Assembly (NCBI GenBank): GCA_016285885.1
Contig: JAEERP010000017.1
Location: forward strand, 1 to 48,779
Reading direction: 5' to 3'
DNA: 48,779 nucleotides
Source: Paludibacteraceae bacterium
Lineage (GTDB): Bacteria > Bacteroidota > Bacteroidia > Bacteroidales > Paludibacteraceae
Positions within the stretch are counted from its first letter, which is position 1. Every line of letters starts with the position of its first letter. The notes below the pieces were generated by a model that was given only the letters and a program-made list of their open reading frames with translations, was not told the DNA's origin and ran no database searches. Shown here piece by piece: positions 9,380 through 19,404 of this stretch. The position numbers were made by a program, and so were the translations under genes.

Positions 9380-9685
9380 ATGGCAAAACAACAATCTTCC
9401 GTCAAAGAACGTCAGAGGGTCGATATAGATGAGCCCCGACAGTTCAAGGTGATTTTCCATAACGATGACTTCACGACCTTCGAATTCGTCGTGAAAGTCC
9501 TGATGGTCGTTTTCTTCAAATCTGAAAGCGAAGCACAACGACTAACGTTCGAGGTGGACCGTAAAAAGCAGGCGACCGTCGGCATCTATTCCCACGATGT
9601 GGCGGTGTCGAAAATGGAGAAAGCCACCAAGATGGCGAGAACAGAGGGTTTTCCCTTGAGAATTACATGTGAACCTTTAGATTAA
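9380..9685 (+). CDS. clpS: ClpS, N-degron adaptor of ClpAP
   Basis: 101 residues, usual ClpS length. The adaptor binds proteins with destabilising N-terminal residues and hands them to ClpA. The binding-pocket signature FHNDDFT (N28 D29 D30 T32) and the EFVVKVL helix are present, as is the C-terminal FPLRITCE strand. Alignment by eye with Escherichia coli ClpS places Asp60 (FEVDRKK) where E. coli has His66, the residue that contacts the alpha-amino group of the N-degron, and Thr56 where E. coli has Met62. The gene lies 7 bp upstream of clpA and, through it, next to aat, so adaptor, unfoldase and degron-making enzyme are encoded together. Confidence 0.92.
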   Translation: MAKQQSSVKERQRVDIDEPRQFKVIFHNDDFTTFEFVVKVLMVVFFKSESEAQRLTFEVDRKKQATVGIYSHDVAVSKMEKATKMARTEGFPLRITCEPLD

Positions 9686-9692
9686 ATTAGGC

Positions 9693-11950
<2,258 letters not shown>

Positions 11951-11954
<4 letters not shown>

Positions 11955-12595
11955 TCTACCAACTGACGGAACAGATAGCGTTCCCCGACCCACGGAACGG
12001 GGAGGAGGACGGACTTTTCGCCATCGGCGGAGACCTCTCCATCGACCGTCTCCTATTGGCCTACTCGAACGGTATCTTCCCATGGTACTCGTTCCGCGAC
12101 TCGGACATCCTATGGTTCTGCCCGATGAACCGCTTCGTCATCTTCCCCGACGAGATCCACGTGTCGCACTCCATGCGGACATTGATGAACAAGGGTCTCT
12201 ACCATGTCACGATCAATCAGGACTTCGCCTCCGTGATCAAGAACTGCGGAGACCTCCGCAAGGAGATGGAGGGGGCATGGTTAGGCGATGACATGACGAA
12301 GGCATACACGGCGCTACACGAACAGGGGTTCGCGGCGAGCGTCGAGGTGTGGGACCAAGAGGAGAAGCTGGTCGGCGGACTCTACGGTGTGACCATCGGA
12401 AGGTGTTTCTTCGGAGAGAGCATGTTCTCCCTCGTGCCAAGCGCATCCAAACTGGCGCTGATCTTCCTGGCTAAAGTGTTTGCGCAAAACGGCGGTGTGA
12501 TGATCGATTGCCAACTGGAGACCCCCCACCTCAAGAGCATGGGCGGACGATACATCCCCTACGACGAGTACATGAAGTATGTGAGGATGGAATGA
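11951..12595 (+). CDS. aat: Leucyl/phenylalanyl-tRNA-protein transferase
   Basis: 214 residues, normal for Aat. The enzyme adds Leu or Phe from charged tRNA to N-terminal Lys or Arg of proteins, creating N-degrons read by ClpS. Family motifs seen are FPDPR, GLFAIGGDLS, LLLAYSNGIFPWYS, GAWLGDDM, GGLYGVTIGRCFFGESMFS and DCQLETPHLKSMGG. The start ATG overlaps the clpA stop. The last 26 codons and the following 14 bases (12516-12605) are repeated perfectly at 13549-13638, with foreign-looking cargo between, so the 3' end of this gene behaves like an integration site while the gene stays intact. Confidence 0.95.
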
Positions 12596-12605
12596 AAAAA
12601 AGCGG
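12516..12605 (+). repeat. Direct repeat copy A: 3' end of aat
   Basis: 90 bases, identical to 13549-13638 at every position I compared. It begins inside aat and ends 10 bases after the TGA, at AAAAAAAGCGG. This copy belongs to the functional gene. The flanks differ completely on the left, and on the right both continue into AT-rich sequence. Confidence 0.97.
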
Positions 12606-12623
12606 TAGGTACTATTATGTTTT

Positions 12624-13319
12624 TTATTTTTTTGTAGTAACAATACTTCTTTCTACTACAGGTCTTACGGGTTTCCCTTCATACCTATGACAAGTATTTA
12701 AATTTGTATCAATCATATTATCAACAAAAAACATCTCGTGTGCAAACCTGTTTTTACTTAATGTTGAGGTCCAATATCTTCCTGCTTGATTCACCCCATA
12801 TTCCATATTCTCACTCTTTACTCCAGCACATGGCAAAAATATTTGATTGCCATTTTTCCCTCTTACTATATATCCATATACATCCTTTCCGTTATATCTC
12901 TCCACCCAAATCCATTCACATTCGGTTACCAACTCTATATATTCTTTATTCGTCGGCATTCTCCACGGACTACCCCAAACACACGTCGCAGCATCATCTA
13001 TCGGTTCCAACACTGTGAGACTATCCACCTCAGAAGGGAAATCAATCTGCCATGTATAGTAAGTGTTTACATACTTGGATAAAACTGGGTATCCAAATTT
13101 ATATTCTTTCCAACCATAACACTCCTTCGCATTTGTTTCCCCCCAAGAGAAATAATCACCCGATTCGTCTTCCGCACATGCTCCTATATTCTTCGTTGCC
13201 CATAAAACAGAGAGTCCTAAATCAACATACTCTTGTCCATTTATTTCGCTCATATTCTGTGACCAGCATGAACAAAAACAACCCAATAACAATATTATAG
13301 AACAAATTATACGATTCAT
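12624..13319 (-). CDS. FISUMP-domain secreted or lipid-anchored protein (cargo between aat repeats)
   Basis: 231 residues. The signal peptide is MNRIICSIILLLGCFCSCWSQ, with a cysteine-rich end that could be a lipobox (LLGC). The rest is one Fibrobacter succinogenes major paralogous domain: YVDLGLSVLWATKNIGA, GDYFSWGETNAK and GSPWRMPTNKEYIELV are the typical motifs, and RYWTSTL and the C-terminal GKPVRPV close the domain. These proteins are surface-associated and mostly of unknown function. The gene is convergent with aat, is clearly AT-richer than aat, and is the only gene between the two 90-bp repeats, so it looks like acquired cargo. Confidence 0.85.
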   Translation of the reverse strand: MNRIICSIILLLGCFCSCWSQNMSEINGQEYVDLGLSVLWATKNIGACAEDESGDYFSWGETNAKECYGWKEYKFGYPVLSKYVNTYYTWQIDFPSEVDSLTVLEPIDDAATCVWGSPWRMPTNKEYIELVTECEWIWVERYNGKDVYGYIVRGKNGNQIFLPCAGVKSENMEYGVNQAGRYWTSTLSKNRFAHEMFFVDNMIDTNLNTCHRYEGKPVRPVVERSIVTTKK

Positions 13320-13548
13320 TTGAACATCAGATTAATAATATACAATAATATGGATCGAGAATTCAACGGTATTATAATTCATGCCATTCTATTCTGTTCT
13401 AAGCAATTGATCCACAAATATTTTCGCTCAAATAACATATTTCATCTTATATATTTGTGTCATGATACACATTTCTTAAGTTAAAGGTAGCGGTTTTTAA
13501 CAACAAACCAAAGATTCATGTTGTTATTTTCAGCGATATAAAACTTAT
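13320..13548. other. AT-rich intergenic stretch upstream of the FISUMP gene
   Basis: 229 bases with no credible gene. A plus-strand TATATTTG (13450-13457) fits a -7 element but points toward the aat remnant, where no gene follows. I see no clear minus-strand promoter for the FISUMP gene by eye. Confidence 0.5.
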
Positions 13549-13628
13549 TGGAGACCCCCCACCTCAAGAGCATGGGCGGACGATACATCCCCTACGACGA
13601 GTACATGAAGTATGTGAGGATGGAATGA
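13549..13628 (+). pseudogene. aat: aat 3'-end remnant
   Basis: Codes in frame for the last 26 residues of Aat and its TGA, but an in-frame stop (TAA 13539-13541) lies just upstream and there is no start, so it cannot make an Aat protein. It exists only as the repeat copy. Confidence 0.9.
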
Positions 13629-13638
13629 AAAAAAGCGG
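13549..13638 (+). repeat. Direct repeat copy B: duplicated 3' end of aat
   Basis: Perfect 90-base copy of 12516-12605. The two copies bracket 943 bases, giving a 1033-bp repeat-plus-cargo unit. Direct repeats of a gene's 3' end on either side of cargo are the arrangement left by site-specific integration (attL/attR) or by recombination of a circular cassette; no recombinase gene is in the unit. Confidence 0.97.
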
Positions 13639-13655
13639 GGAAGATCCTATTATAA

Positions 13656-14327
13656 TTATTCTGTTAAAATTTCACCAAGTGCAAATATTTGATTCACTTT
13701 ATCGTAATCATAAAACTTCTCTGTATGATTCAAATATATCAAACTACCGTCTGTCTCATCTTTCTCCACAATAAATTCATCACCCAACTTCAAATCTTTT
13801 TTATGTGTGTAGGATATCCATCCGAAATAGTTACCTATTTCATCCTTCATTTTTCTTAAGTTATATGTTTGAACACACCCATAGTCTGGCTCAAAATGTT
13901 TTAACATACACCTCAAAATAGACAATAAAGTGTCTGTGTCAAATAAATCTGTGGCAACATATTCAAATATACATAGTGCGGTAAAATATCCTTCTAAATC
14001 ATTAGAATAGATCTCTAAATTCATCGGTTTTTCCTCTCTGTCTTTATAAAGATAAATAGTATACCCTATGTTACTATACTCTCTTTCATCCATGTCTCCT
14101 TTATAAAAACGTAACAATAACTTTTTTATGTACGTTGGGGAATTTTCGAATTTCCTACTTAGAGCATCCTTTCTTCTTTTCCCTAAATTACACCAACCCT
14201 TCAAGACTGGAGAAATTGTTTCAAAATCTACCAAGAAATCGTAAACAAAATTCGACATCTGGTCAATCGTCATCGGATTATCCCAATAGAATCGAACACT
14301 TACTTTATCATTCTTACTCTCTTCCAT
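13656..14327 (-). CDS. Probable orphan immunity protein, Imm52-like
   Basis: 223 residues, no signal peptide or membrane segment, so cytoplasmic. The N-terminal part has the spacing I associate with immunity family Imm52: an aromatic-W near the start (VRFYWDN, W15), a helix, then TISPVLKGWCNLGKRRKDAL. The C-terminal part is beta-rich with YFGWISYTHKK. Imm52 proteins neutralise toxins delivered by neighbouring cells. No toxin gene is adjacent, so if the call is right it is an orphan immunity gene. It sits directly behind the aat repeat, in the same orientation as the FISUMP gene, and is AT-rich relative to the core genes. A clear promoter lies at 14418-14447. The family assignment is from memory of motif spacing and is moderate. 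Confidence 0.6.
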   Translation of the reverse strand: MEESKNDKVSVRFYWDNPMTIDQMSNFVYDFLVDFETISPVLKGWCNLGKRRKDALSRKFENSPTYIKKLLLRFYKGDMDEREYSNIGYTIYLYKDREEKPMNLEIYSNDLEGYFTALCIFEYVATDLFDTDTLLSILRCMLKHFEPDYGCVQTYNLRKMKDEIGNYFGWISYTHKKDLKLGDEFIVEKDETDGSLIYLNHTEKFYDYDKVNQIFALGEILTE

Positions 14328-14336
14328 TGCTTTCCT

Positions 14337-14411
14337 TTATTTTGTTAATTCTTGTTGATCACCGTTTGGGCGATGCTGGCCCAGGGCGTCGCGGAGTATG
14401 TTTTTCTTCAT
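14337..14411 (-). CDS. Possible 24-codon leader peptide or gene remnant before the immunity gene
   Basis: An ATG at 14411 opens 24 codons (MKKNILRDALG... QQELTK) ending in TAA 9 bases before the immunity gene start, and it lies immediately downstream of the promoter at 14418-14447. Its bases are GC-rich, unlike the AT-rich gene it precedes. It may be a translated leader, or the beginning of a resident gene cut short when the cargo arrived. The promoter's -7 element sits only 7 bases from its ATG, so it would have a very short leader. Confidence 0.35.
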   Translation of the reverse strand: MKKNILRDALGQHRPNGDQQELTK

Positions 14412-14417
14412 GGATGC

Positions 14418-14447
14418 CAAAGTAAGTTTTTTTCTTAATTTGGCAAA
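14418..14447 (-). promoter_or_regulatory. Promoter for the immunity-like gene
   Basis: Read on the minus strand: TTTG (14444-14447), 18 bases, then TTACTTTG (14418-14425), one mismatch from TAnnTTTG. Transcription would run into 14411 and 14327. Confidence 0.6.
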
Positions 14448-14550
14448 TGGTTCTAAATTTCGACAATATTTTACCCTAAACGCTTAATTGACTTCGTCGA
14501 ACTGACGTTTCTATACTCTTAACTCCCTCGAAATCTATTCCCGCTATTCA

Positions 14551-15462
14551 CTATTCCAACTTGTATATACACACATCTTCCCCCCAGCATGTTGCGTTCA
14601 GATTTAACAACATCATTTCTTTCTCAAGCTTATGATAAAGCGGAGAATCGGGCGAGATGCAATTCCGTATCAGCTCTTGGAAAGCTAATCCATGATATCT
14701 GAAATAGCACCCATTATAAGAAAATGTCCAAATATAGCCATTCGGGTCAATGTGGGAATTATTAACCGCTGTAAAAATCCCTCCCCAAGCGTCCACGAAT
14801 TGGATTTCAAGGAGATTCCACATTGGCGCATTCCCTGCTGGAAGTGACTCCTTTCTCATTTTTTCTATCACATCTGTGGCAGATAAGGGTTTACTTAGGA
14901 AATAGGGCCCAGGAAGTTTATTTGAATTTAACAACGAATCGAACCGTTGTATATCTTCCTCCTGAATGTTCATACGGTCTAATGAGATTGAGTCTGTCGG
15001 GGTGTGTTTCACCTCATTCGCCAAGGAAGTCCACCAAGAAGTGGGAATGCAAACAGTATCCTTAGTCGACGACAGCCACAAACTATCACGCAGATTTTCA
15101 ATGCGATAAAGTTTCGCAGTATCATATGTCTGTTCCCATATGTTTATTTCGCGGACATTCAAACGCATGATGGCTTTTTCAAACCAATCTGCCAAAATAG
15201 TATTATCAGTTCTTCCTGTCTTGCACGAAACGCATCTACTATCTATGAGATTTTCGGGATTTATTGGTCCTAGGAATCTGTTGAGGACAGTATAATATTC
15301 ATGCAAGTCCTCGTCATAAATAAAAGATTGGGAGTGGCTGATACAGTCCGCTTCTAGTATACAATTATTTTGTATAGAGCGGAAGAAATACCCCAAATAA
15401 ACACATATGACACAAAGTGCCAATGCGCAGAGCACATTAAACGATACTTTTTTGGCTTTCAT
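14551..15462 (-). CDS. Membrane-anchored protein of unknown function
   Basis: 303 residues from ATG 15462; a TTG ten codons upstream is less likely. A basic start (MKAKKVSF) leads into one membrane segment (about residues 8-27, with VLCALALCVICVYLGYFF), leaving about 275 residues outside the cytoplasmic membrane. These contain six cysteines, including a SRCVSCK pair, and no motif I recognise. It follows the immunity-like gene in the accessory island and is moderately AT-rich, so it is probably acquired. A role linked to the immunity gene is possible but unsupported. Confidence 0.65.
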   Translation of the reverse strand: MKAKKVSFNVLCALALCVICVYLGYFFRSIQNNCILEADCISHSQSFIYDEDLHEYYTVLNRFLGPINPENLIDSRCVSCKTGRTDNTILADWFEKAIMRLNVREINIWEQTYDTAKLYRIENLRDSLWLSSTKDTVCIPTSWWTSLANEVKHTPTDSISLDRMNIQEEDIQRFDSLLNSNKLPGPYFLSKPLSATDVIEKMRKESLPAGNAPMWNLLEIQFVDAWGGIFTAVNNSHIDPNGYIWTFSYNGCYFRYHGLAFQELIRNCISPDSPLYHKLEKEMMLLNLNATCWGEDVCIYKLE

Positions 15463-15564
15463 TTCCGTTAAATATTTCTTGCGGCTCGGCAAAGATTCAC
15501 TGTTGCCAGTGACAGGATTTAAGCCACTTGGGGGTTTTATCGAGAATAAGCTATAACCTAACTC

Positions 15565-16326
15565 CTATTCGAAGTTAATGTTAAAGATGATCAGCCTTGA
15601 CGTCAACCGAGACATGGCATTGGTGAACTTCATGTCTTCAATATTAGCGATCTCAGGCCTATCACGTTCCAACACATCACCCAGTCCGAAGTACAATTTG
15701 AGTTCAGGCGCCAGTTTGAAATAAGGCAAATAGAAATCTATACCTATACCTACCTCGACACCGTAGTCAATTTGTTTCAACATAATAGGGTCTTCGCTCG
15801 AGCGGCCCATGTCGACCGTGAATGCGCCACCCGCCAATAGGTATGGACGATAGTTATTCTTCCTCTGTCCGCGGAACTTAAGCGTAAGCGGGAACTCCAT
15901 CATATTGGACTGGACGGTTATCTTACCATCCTCCCTCTCCTCACCCTGTGCATTCCTAAAGCATAGCTGGCGAGAGTTGAAGAAAAGGGTCGGCGTGAAA
16001 CGCAGATCCAACCATGAGAAGATACGCAGGTCCGAAATGATTCCCACAGAGAAACCAGGAGACAACTTAGTGTCCTCCCCGAACCATATCTCTCCCACCT
16101 CTTCACTGCCTTCGGGGATCAACTCCCCATCGGGAGTGCTCACCACACCCGAGTTGGTCACATTGAAATCCATGGAATTGAGTCCCAATATGAAACCGAA
16201 GTGGTATAGCCTATTATCGGCATTGATAAGATTCATCGTCCTGCCATGAGCATATTCCGCCTTGGCTGTCGAATAACTTGATAGGAGAGCTCCTATGAAG
16301 AGTATGCTAAAAACAATCTTTTTCAT
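15565..16326 (-). CDS. porT: PorT, outer-membrane component of the type IX secretion system
   Basis: 253 residues from ATG 16326 (MKKIVFSILFIGALLSSYSTAKA signal peptide); the longer GTG form adds five residues before the signal. The mature protein is a small beta barrel. The segments YRPYLLAGGAFTVDMG and YGVEVGIGIDFYLPYFKLAPELK, followed by FGLGDVL, match what I know of the PorT/SprT family. PorT is needed for T9SS export in Porphyromonas and Flavobacterium. At least five proteins in this window end in T9SS sorting domains, which is consistent. The gene is last in a leftward series of envelope genes and borders the accessory island. Confidence 0.82.
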   Translation of the reverse strand: MKKIVFSILFIGALLSSYSTAKAEYAHGRTMNLINADNRLYHFGFILGLNSMDFNVTNSGVVSTPDGELIPEGSEEVGEIWFGEDTKLSPGFSVGIISDLRIFSWLDLRFTPTLFFNSRQLCFRNAQGEEREDGKITVQSNMMEFPLTLKFRGQRKNNYRPYLLAGGAFTVDMGRSSEDPIMLKQIDYGVEVGIGIDFYLPYFKLAPELKLYFGLGDVLERDRPEIANIEDMKFTNAMSRLTSRLIIFNINFE

Positions 16327-16401
16327 CTTTACGATTCTCACCTTTGAGGTTGTTATGTTTGATATTAACGTTTTTCCTCCCTTTTTATTGTCTATTCCAG
16401 T

Positions 16402-17172
16402 CTATTTCAACGAGTAGGAGAGCCCTATGGTCGCATAGATTGGATACATGTTAAACGTGATGGTTGTGAAATCCTTCACGAAGATATTGTTCAATCCCCA
16501 GTTTAGATCCGCGAACACGCCCAGCCGGGAATATATCCTGTAGTCGAGACCTGCCGTGAGGCCAATCTGCAGGTTGCGCATATCCTCCGAGAAGTCGAAA
16601 GTCTGCGGTTGGTCGTCTATCTCTATCTTCGCCCCCGTCGGGTCTCCCTCCCGCAAGTAACCGTTGGAGACCTCCCCGTAGAACTTATGTCTTAGCAGGA
16701 AGCCCATGTACAACCCCGCATGGAGGTCCCACCGGGAAGAACAACGATATGCGGCAGAAAAGGGAAGCGTCAATTGTATCATGTCCGCAGTCATGCGGAC
16801 ATCACCCGTCCACCTGCCAGAGACAGTGCCACCTTCGTCGTCGGTGATGGTCATCCCGTAATTCTTCACGTTGGCATCGGAGGTCATTCCCTTTCGTTCG
16901 ACACGCAGGCCAGGCTGAATGCCCCATCGTTCGGAGAGTGCGATTCGATAAAGGCCTTGGACCGACAGGTTGCATAGCGGCTTGAAACCCTTGATTTCCC
17001 TGATTTCGGCAGGAATCGGCAAAGGGGACGTTCCACCCACGCCATAACCCAACTTAGCCGTGAAGTAGGATTCTCCCTCCGGTTGCGACTGAGGAGCACG
17101 CTCCCCCTCCGCATAAGCGAGAGCAGCGATAAGAGTGAGCCCAACAATTATGGAGAATCTTTTTTTCATCAT
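16402..17172 (-). CDS. Outer-membrane beta-barrel protein next to the PCMD lipoprotein
   Basis: 256 residues from ATG 17172 (MMKKRFSIIVGLTLIAALAYAEG, signal peptide). The mature protein has repeated amphipathic strands and a C-terminal ATIGLSYSLK, consistent with an 8- to 10-stranded barrel of the porin/PorT-like superfamily, and GIQPGLRVERKGM is a typical strand-turn motif of these. It starts 10 bp after the stop of the PCMD lipoprotein gene, so the two are co-transcribed and may act together at the outer membrane. The ligand is unknown. Confidence 0.75.
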   Translation of the reverse strand: MMKKRFSIIVGLTLIAALAYAEGERAPQSQPEGESYFTAKLGYGVGGTSPLPIPAEIREIKGFKPLCNLSVQGLYRIALSERWGIQPGLRVERKGMTSDANVKNYGMTITDDEGGTVSGRWTGDVRMTADMIQLTLPFSAAYRCSSRWDLHAGLYMGFLLRHKFYGEVSNGYLREGDPTGAKIEIDDQPQTFDFSEDMRNLQIGLTAGLDYRIYSRLGVFADLNWGLNNIFVKDFTTITFNMYPIYATIGLSYSLK

Positions 17173-17182
17173 GAACCCTTTG

Positions 17183-18313
17183 TCATTTACATTCAACTTC
17201 CACGTCATCAATCATCAACGTGCTTCCCACCGCACCTGTGAAGAGATCCCCCTTCAGGCTAGAAGAGAAGACAATGGAGAAACTATACCCGAATCGAGCC
17301 AACTTCTCCGTATCGATCACTTTTCCGTTCATCGCCTTCATGTCGAAGGAGAACGGTGTCCATTCGTCAGCTTCCCCTTGTCCCTCAATCTTCCCGTATA
17401 GGACGAGGTAAGGACTGTCGTTGGAGTTGGTGCCGTCGAGGACCACATGGTTGCCGTCTTCATCCGTATTCTCATAGAGCATCGCATAGATATTGAAGTC
17501 ATCCTTCCCCGCGATCTCATTTCCCTTTCCATCGGTCATCTGATCCCCCGACTTGAACTTGTAATACCCCTTGATGGTGGTCGGTATTTGGCGGAAAGGG
17601 ATACCAAAATGGGTAGCCTCTAACGGGGCTCTCAACGCATCCGACACGTTAAACGAACCCAAGAACAGATTGCCTGGAGCGATCGGCATGCCAGCCATCT
17701 TTCCGAACACGCCCGCAGAGCGGGTGATCAATTGAAGGCAATTCCCTGACCGGCCACCCGGCACAATGGCGGTCGGATACTCCGTCGGAGTAGCCAATGA
17801 GTTGGCGAGACTATACCCTGGATTCCCGGTACCCCACCAGTTCAACATCAAACGTCCATCGACCTGTTCACATATCAGTTGGTACTTCCCGTTCGAAGGG
17901 AGCACATAATCCTCGAAATGATAGCTTGTCGTCAACTCGTACGAGACATAGGAGACATAGTAGGTGCGCTTCCACTTCCCGTCCTGCGAGGTCACTTCAT
18001 ACCGCACGGACTTCCCTTCGGAGAAGTCATGGACCGAGCCGTTGGCGGGAGAGATGGTAGCCCCCTCCGTGAGGTGGAATTTAGGCGCCCTGGCATGGAG
18101 ATCCGCCCCTAATTGGACGTTTATATCAATCTTCTCGGTAGTACTGGTAATAGCCATCGCCGTATCCGCCTGAACAACTAGGATATCTTTGTCAGAGGAG
18201 AGGTCACAAGATAGAATATCCGCCTCCGCATTCAATGGTTCATCCTGAATACAAGAGGCAAGTAGACATGCGGCAGGTAAAAGCACCGCTACCCTTTTCG
18301 TCCATGTAGCCAT
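17183..18313 (-). CDS. PCMD-domain lipoprotein
   Basis: 376 residues. A lipoprotein signal with lipobox ASC (VLLPAACLLASC, Cys21) is followed by a beta-rich N-terminal part and a C-terminal putative carbohydrate metabolism domain (PCMD, about 165-376): GYYKFKSGDQMTDGKGNE, DDFNIYAMLYENTDEDGN and the closing GSTLMIDDVEVE are typical. PCMD proteins are surface lipoproteins thought to bind or process glycans; no catalytic residues are established. The name of the domain does not prove enzyme activity. Immediately downstream is an outer-membrane barrel gene. Confidence 0.8.
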   Translation of the reverse strand: MATWTKRVAVLLPAACLLASCIQDEPLNAEADILSCDLSSDKDILVVQADTAMAITSTTEKIDINVQLGADLHARAPKFHLTEGATISPANGSVHDFSEGKSVRYEVTSQDGKWKRTYYVSYVSYELTTSYHFEDYVLPSNGKYQLICEQVDGRLMLNWWGTGNPGYSLANSLATPTEYPTAIVPGGRSGNCLQLITRSAGVFGKMAGMPIAPGNLFLGSFNVSDALRAPLEATHFGIPFRQIPTTIKGYYKFKSGDQMTDGKGNEIAGKDDFNIYAMLYENTDEDGNHVVLDGTNSNDSPYLVLYGKIEGQGEADEWTPFSFDMKAMNGKVIDTEKLARFGYSFSIVFSSSLKGDLFTGAVGSTLMIDDVEVECK

Positions 18314-18341
18314 TCTATCTCCTGATCATTACACCGCGAAT

Positions 18342-19166
18342 CTAATCATATTTTTCCGTATTCAAAAGAGAAACGCTACCCGCACTACGTTCAAACACAA
18401 ACACTTTATCAAAAGTGCTCTTGTAGGTATGGGCCAACGCCTCGCTCGCCGTGAGCGGATTATAGGAGCTAGACATCAGGAAACTATTCTGTATGATGAT
18501 CAACCACTGTTCGTCGCAGATCGGGTTGTACTTCTTCAACTTCCACTCCTTGGCGATCAACCGTTGTGATACGCTGGCGATGGAGAGAGGCTTCACCTTC
18601 GCGGATATGGCGGCATACCATAGGCCGTCATACCATCGTCCCGTCACATTCTTGATGTTGATACACTCGATCTTCTTCGGGAGGTTATGGAATCCGTACT
18701 TGGAAGTGCGGTCAATCTTGTACTGGATGCCCGTCGCCTCGGGCAGATTCTCCTCCACCAACTTGACAATGGTCTCCGCGAAGTCTTGCCGGATAATGGA
18801 CCGCAGGTCATCGTCCATCAGCGAAACGGTCTCGTTCAAATCGTTGGAGAAGTGGACGTCAACAATCAGTTTGAAATTATGCTTGCGCTCGAAGATGGCT
18901 TGGGCATCCTGCATAAGCACGGATAGGAAATCCTCATGTGCCCTCAGGTTGAACTCCTTATCCTCCCGTTCGTACTTCAGCTCGGTGAGCTCGATTCCGT
19001 ACAAGCGCTTGTCTGTCTGCAAAAGGAAGTCGGGCGACTCTGACTTGTCCAGTTCGCCGATCGGGAAGGCAGGATAGGACGAGCGGAACATCTTAATGAT
19101 CGCCCATTCACGCTTATCTTTCTTCTCCTGATTATGACTTATCTCCGCACTCATATCATTTCGCAT
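18342..19166 (-). CDS. Hypothetical cytoplasmic protein, possible PD-(D/E)XK-type fold
   Basis: 274 residues from ATG 19166; ATG 19154 and an upstream TTG at 19187 are alternatives. No signal peptide. The N-terminal part contains SPDFLLQTDKRLYGIELTEL, in which PD followed 12 residues later by an isoleucine-flanked Glu (IELTELK) resembles the active-site layout of PD-(D/E)XK nucleases, with Lys a few residues later. The rest is mixed alpha/beta with no known motif. It ends 28 bp before the PCMD gene in the same direction. A nuclease role is a guess from one motif; no restriction or defence partners are adjacent. Confidence 0.5.
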   Translation of the reverse strand: MRNDMSAEISHNQEKKDKREWAIIKMFRSSYPAFPIGELDKSESPDFLLQTDKRLYGIELTELKYEREDKEFNLRAHEDFLSVLMQDAQAIFERKHNFKLIVDVHFSNDLNETVSLMDDDLRSIIRQDFAETIVKLVEENLPEATGIQYKIDRTSKYGFHNLPKKIECINIKNVTGRWYDGLWYAAISAKVKPLSIASVSQRLIAKEWKLKKYNPICDEQWLIIIQNSFLMSSSYNPLTASEALAHTYKSTFDKVFVFERSAGSVSLLNTEKYD

Positions 19167-19404
19167 ATATCTTAACAAACTTAACAAAAATATATGGCAC
19201 TGCCAAACAAATTCATCCCTTATTGTGTCCCGATGCGCATAACATCCCCTCCGATCACATCAGCCCACACAGCGTAAGCTACAACAGGCATTGAATCGAC
19301 GAGTGAGGAAAAATGGAGAAATTTTATCATGTTATTTTTGTTATATATTGATACAATTTGTATTTTAGCAAGCAAAACATATAAAAAAACATATTAACTA
19401 TATC
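19167..19404. other. Intergenic stretch between divergent genes
   Basis: About 240 bases, AT-rich toward the VWA gene. I see no gene. An exact TAnnTTTG is absent; AATTTGTATTTTAG near 19356-19370 may contain a degenerate promoter. Confidence 0.4.
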
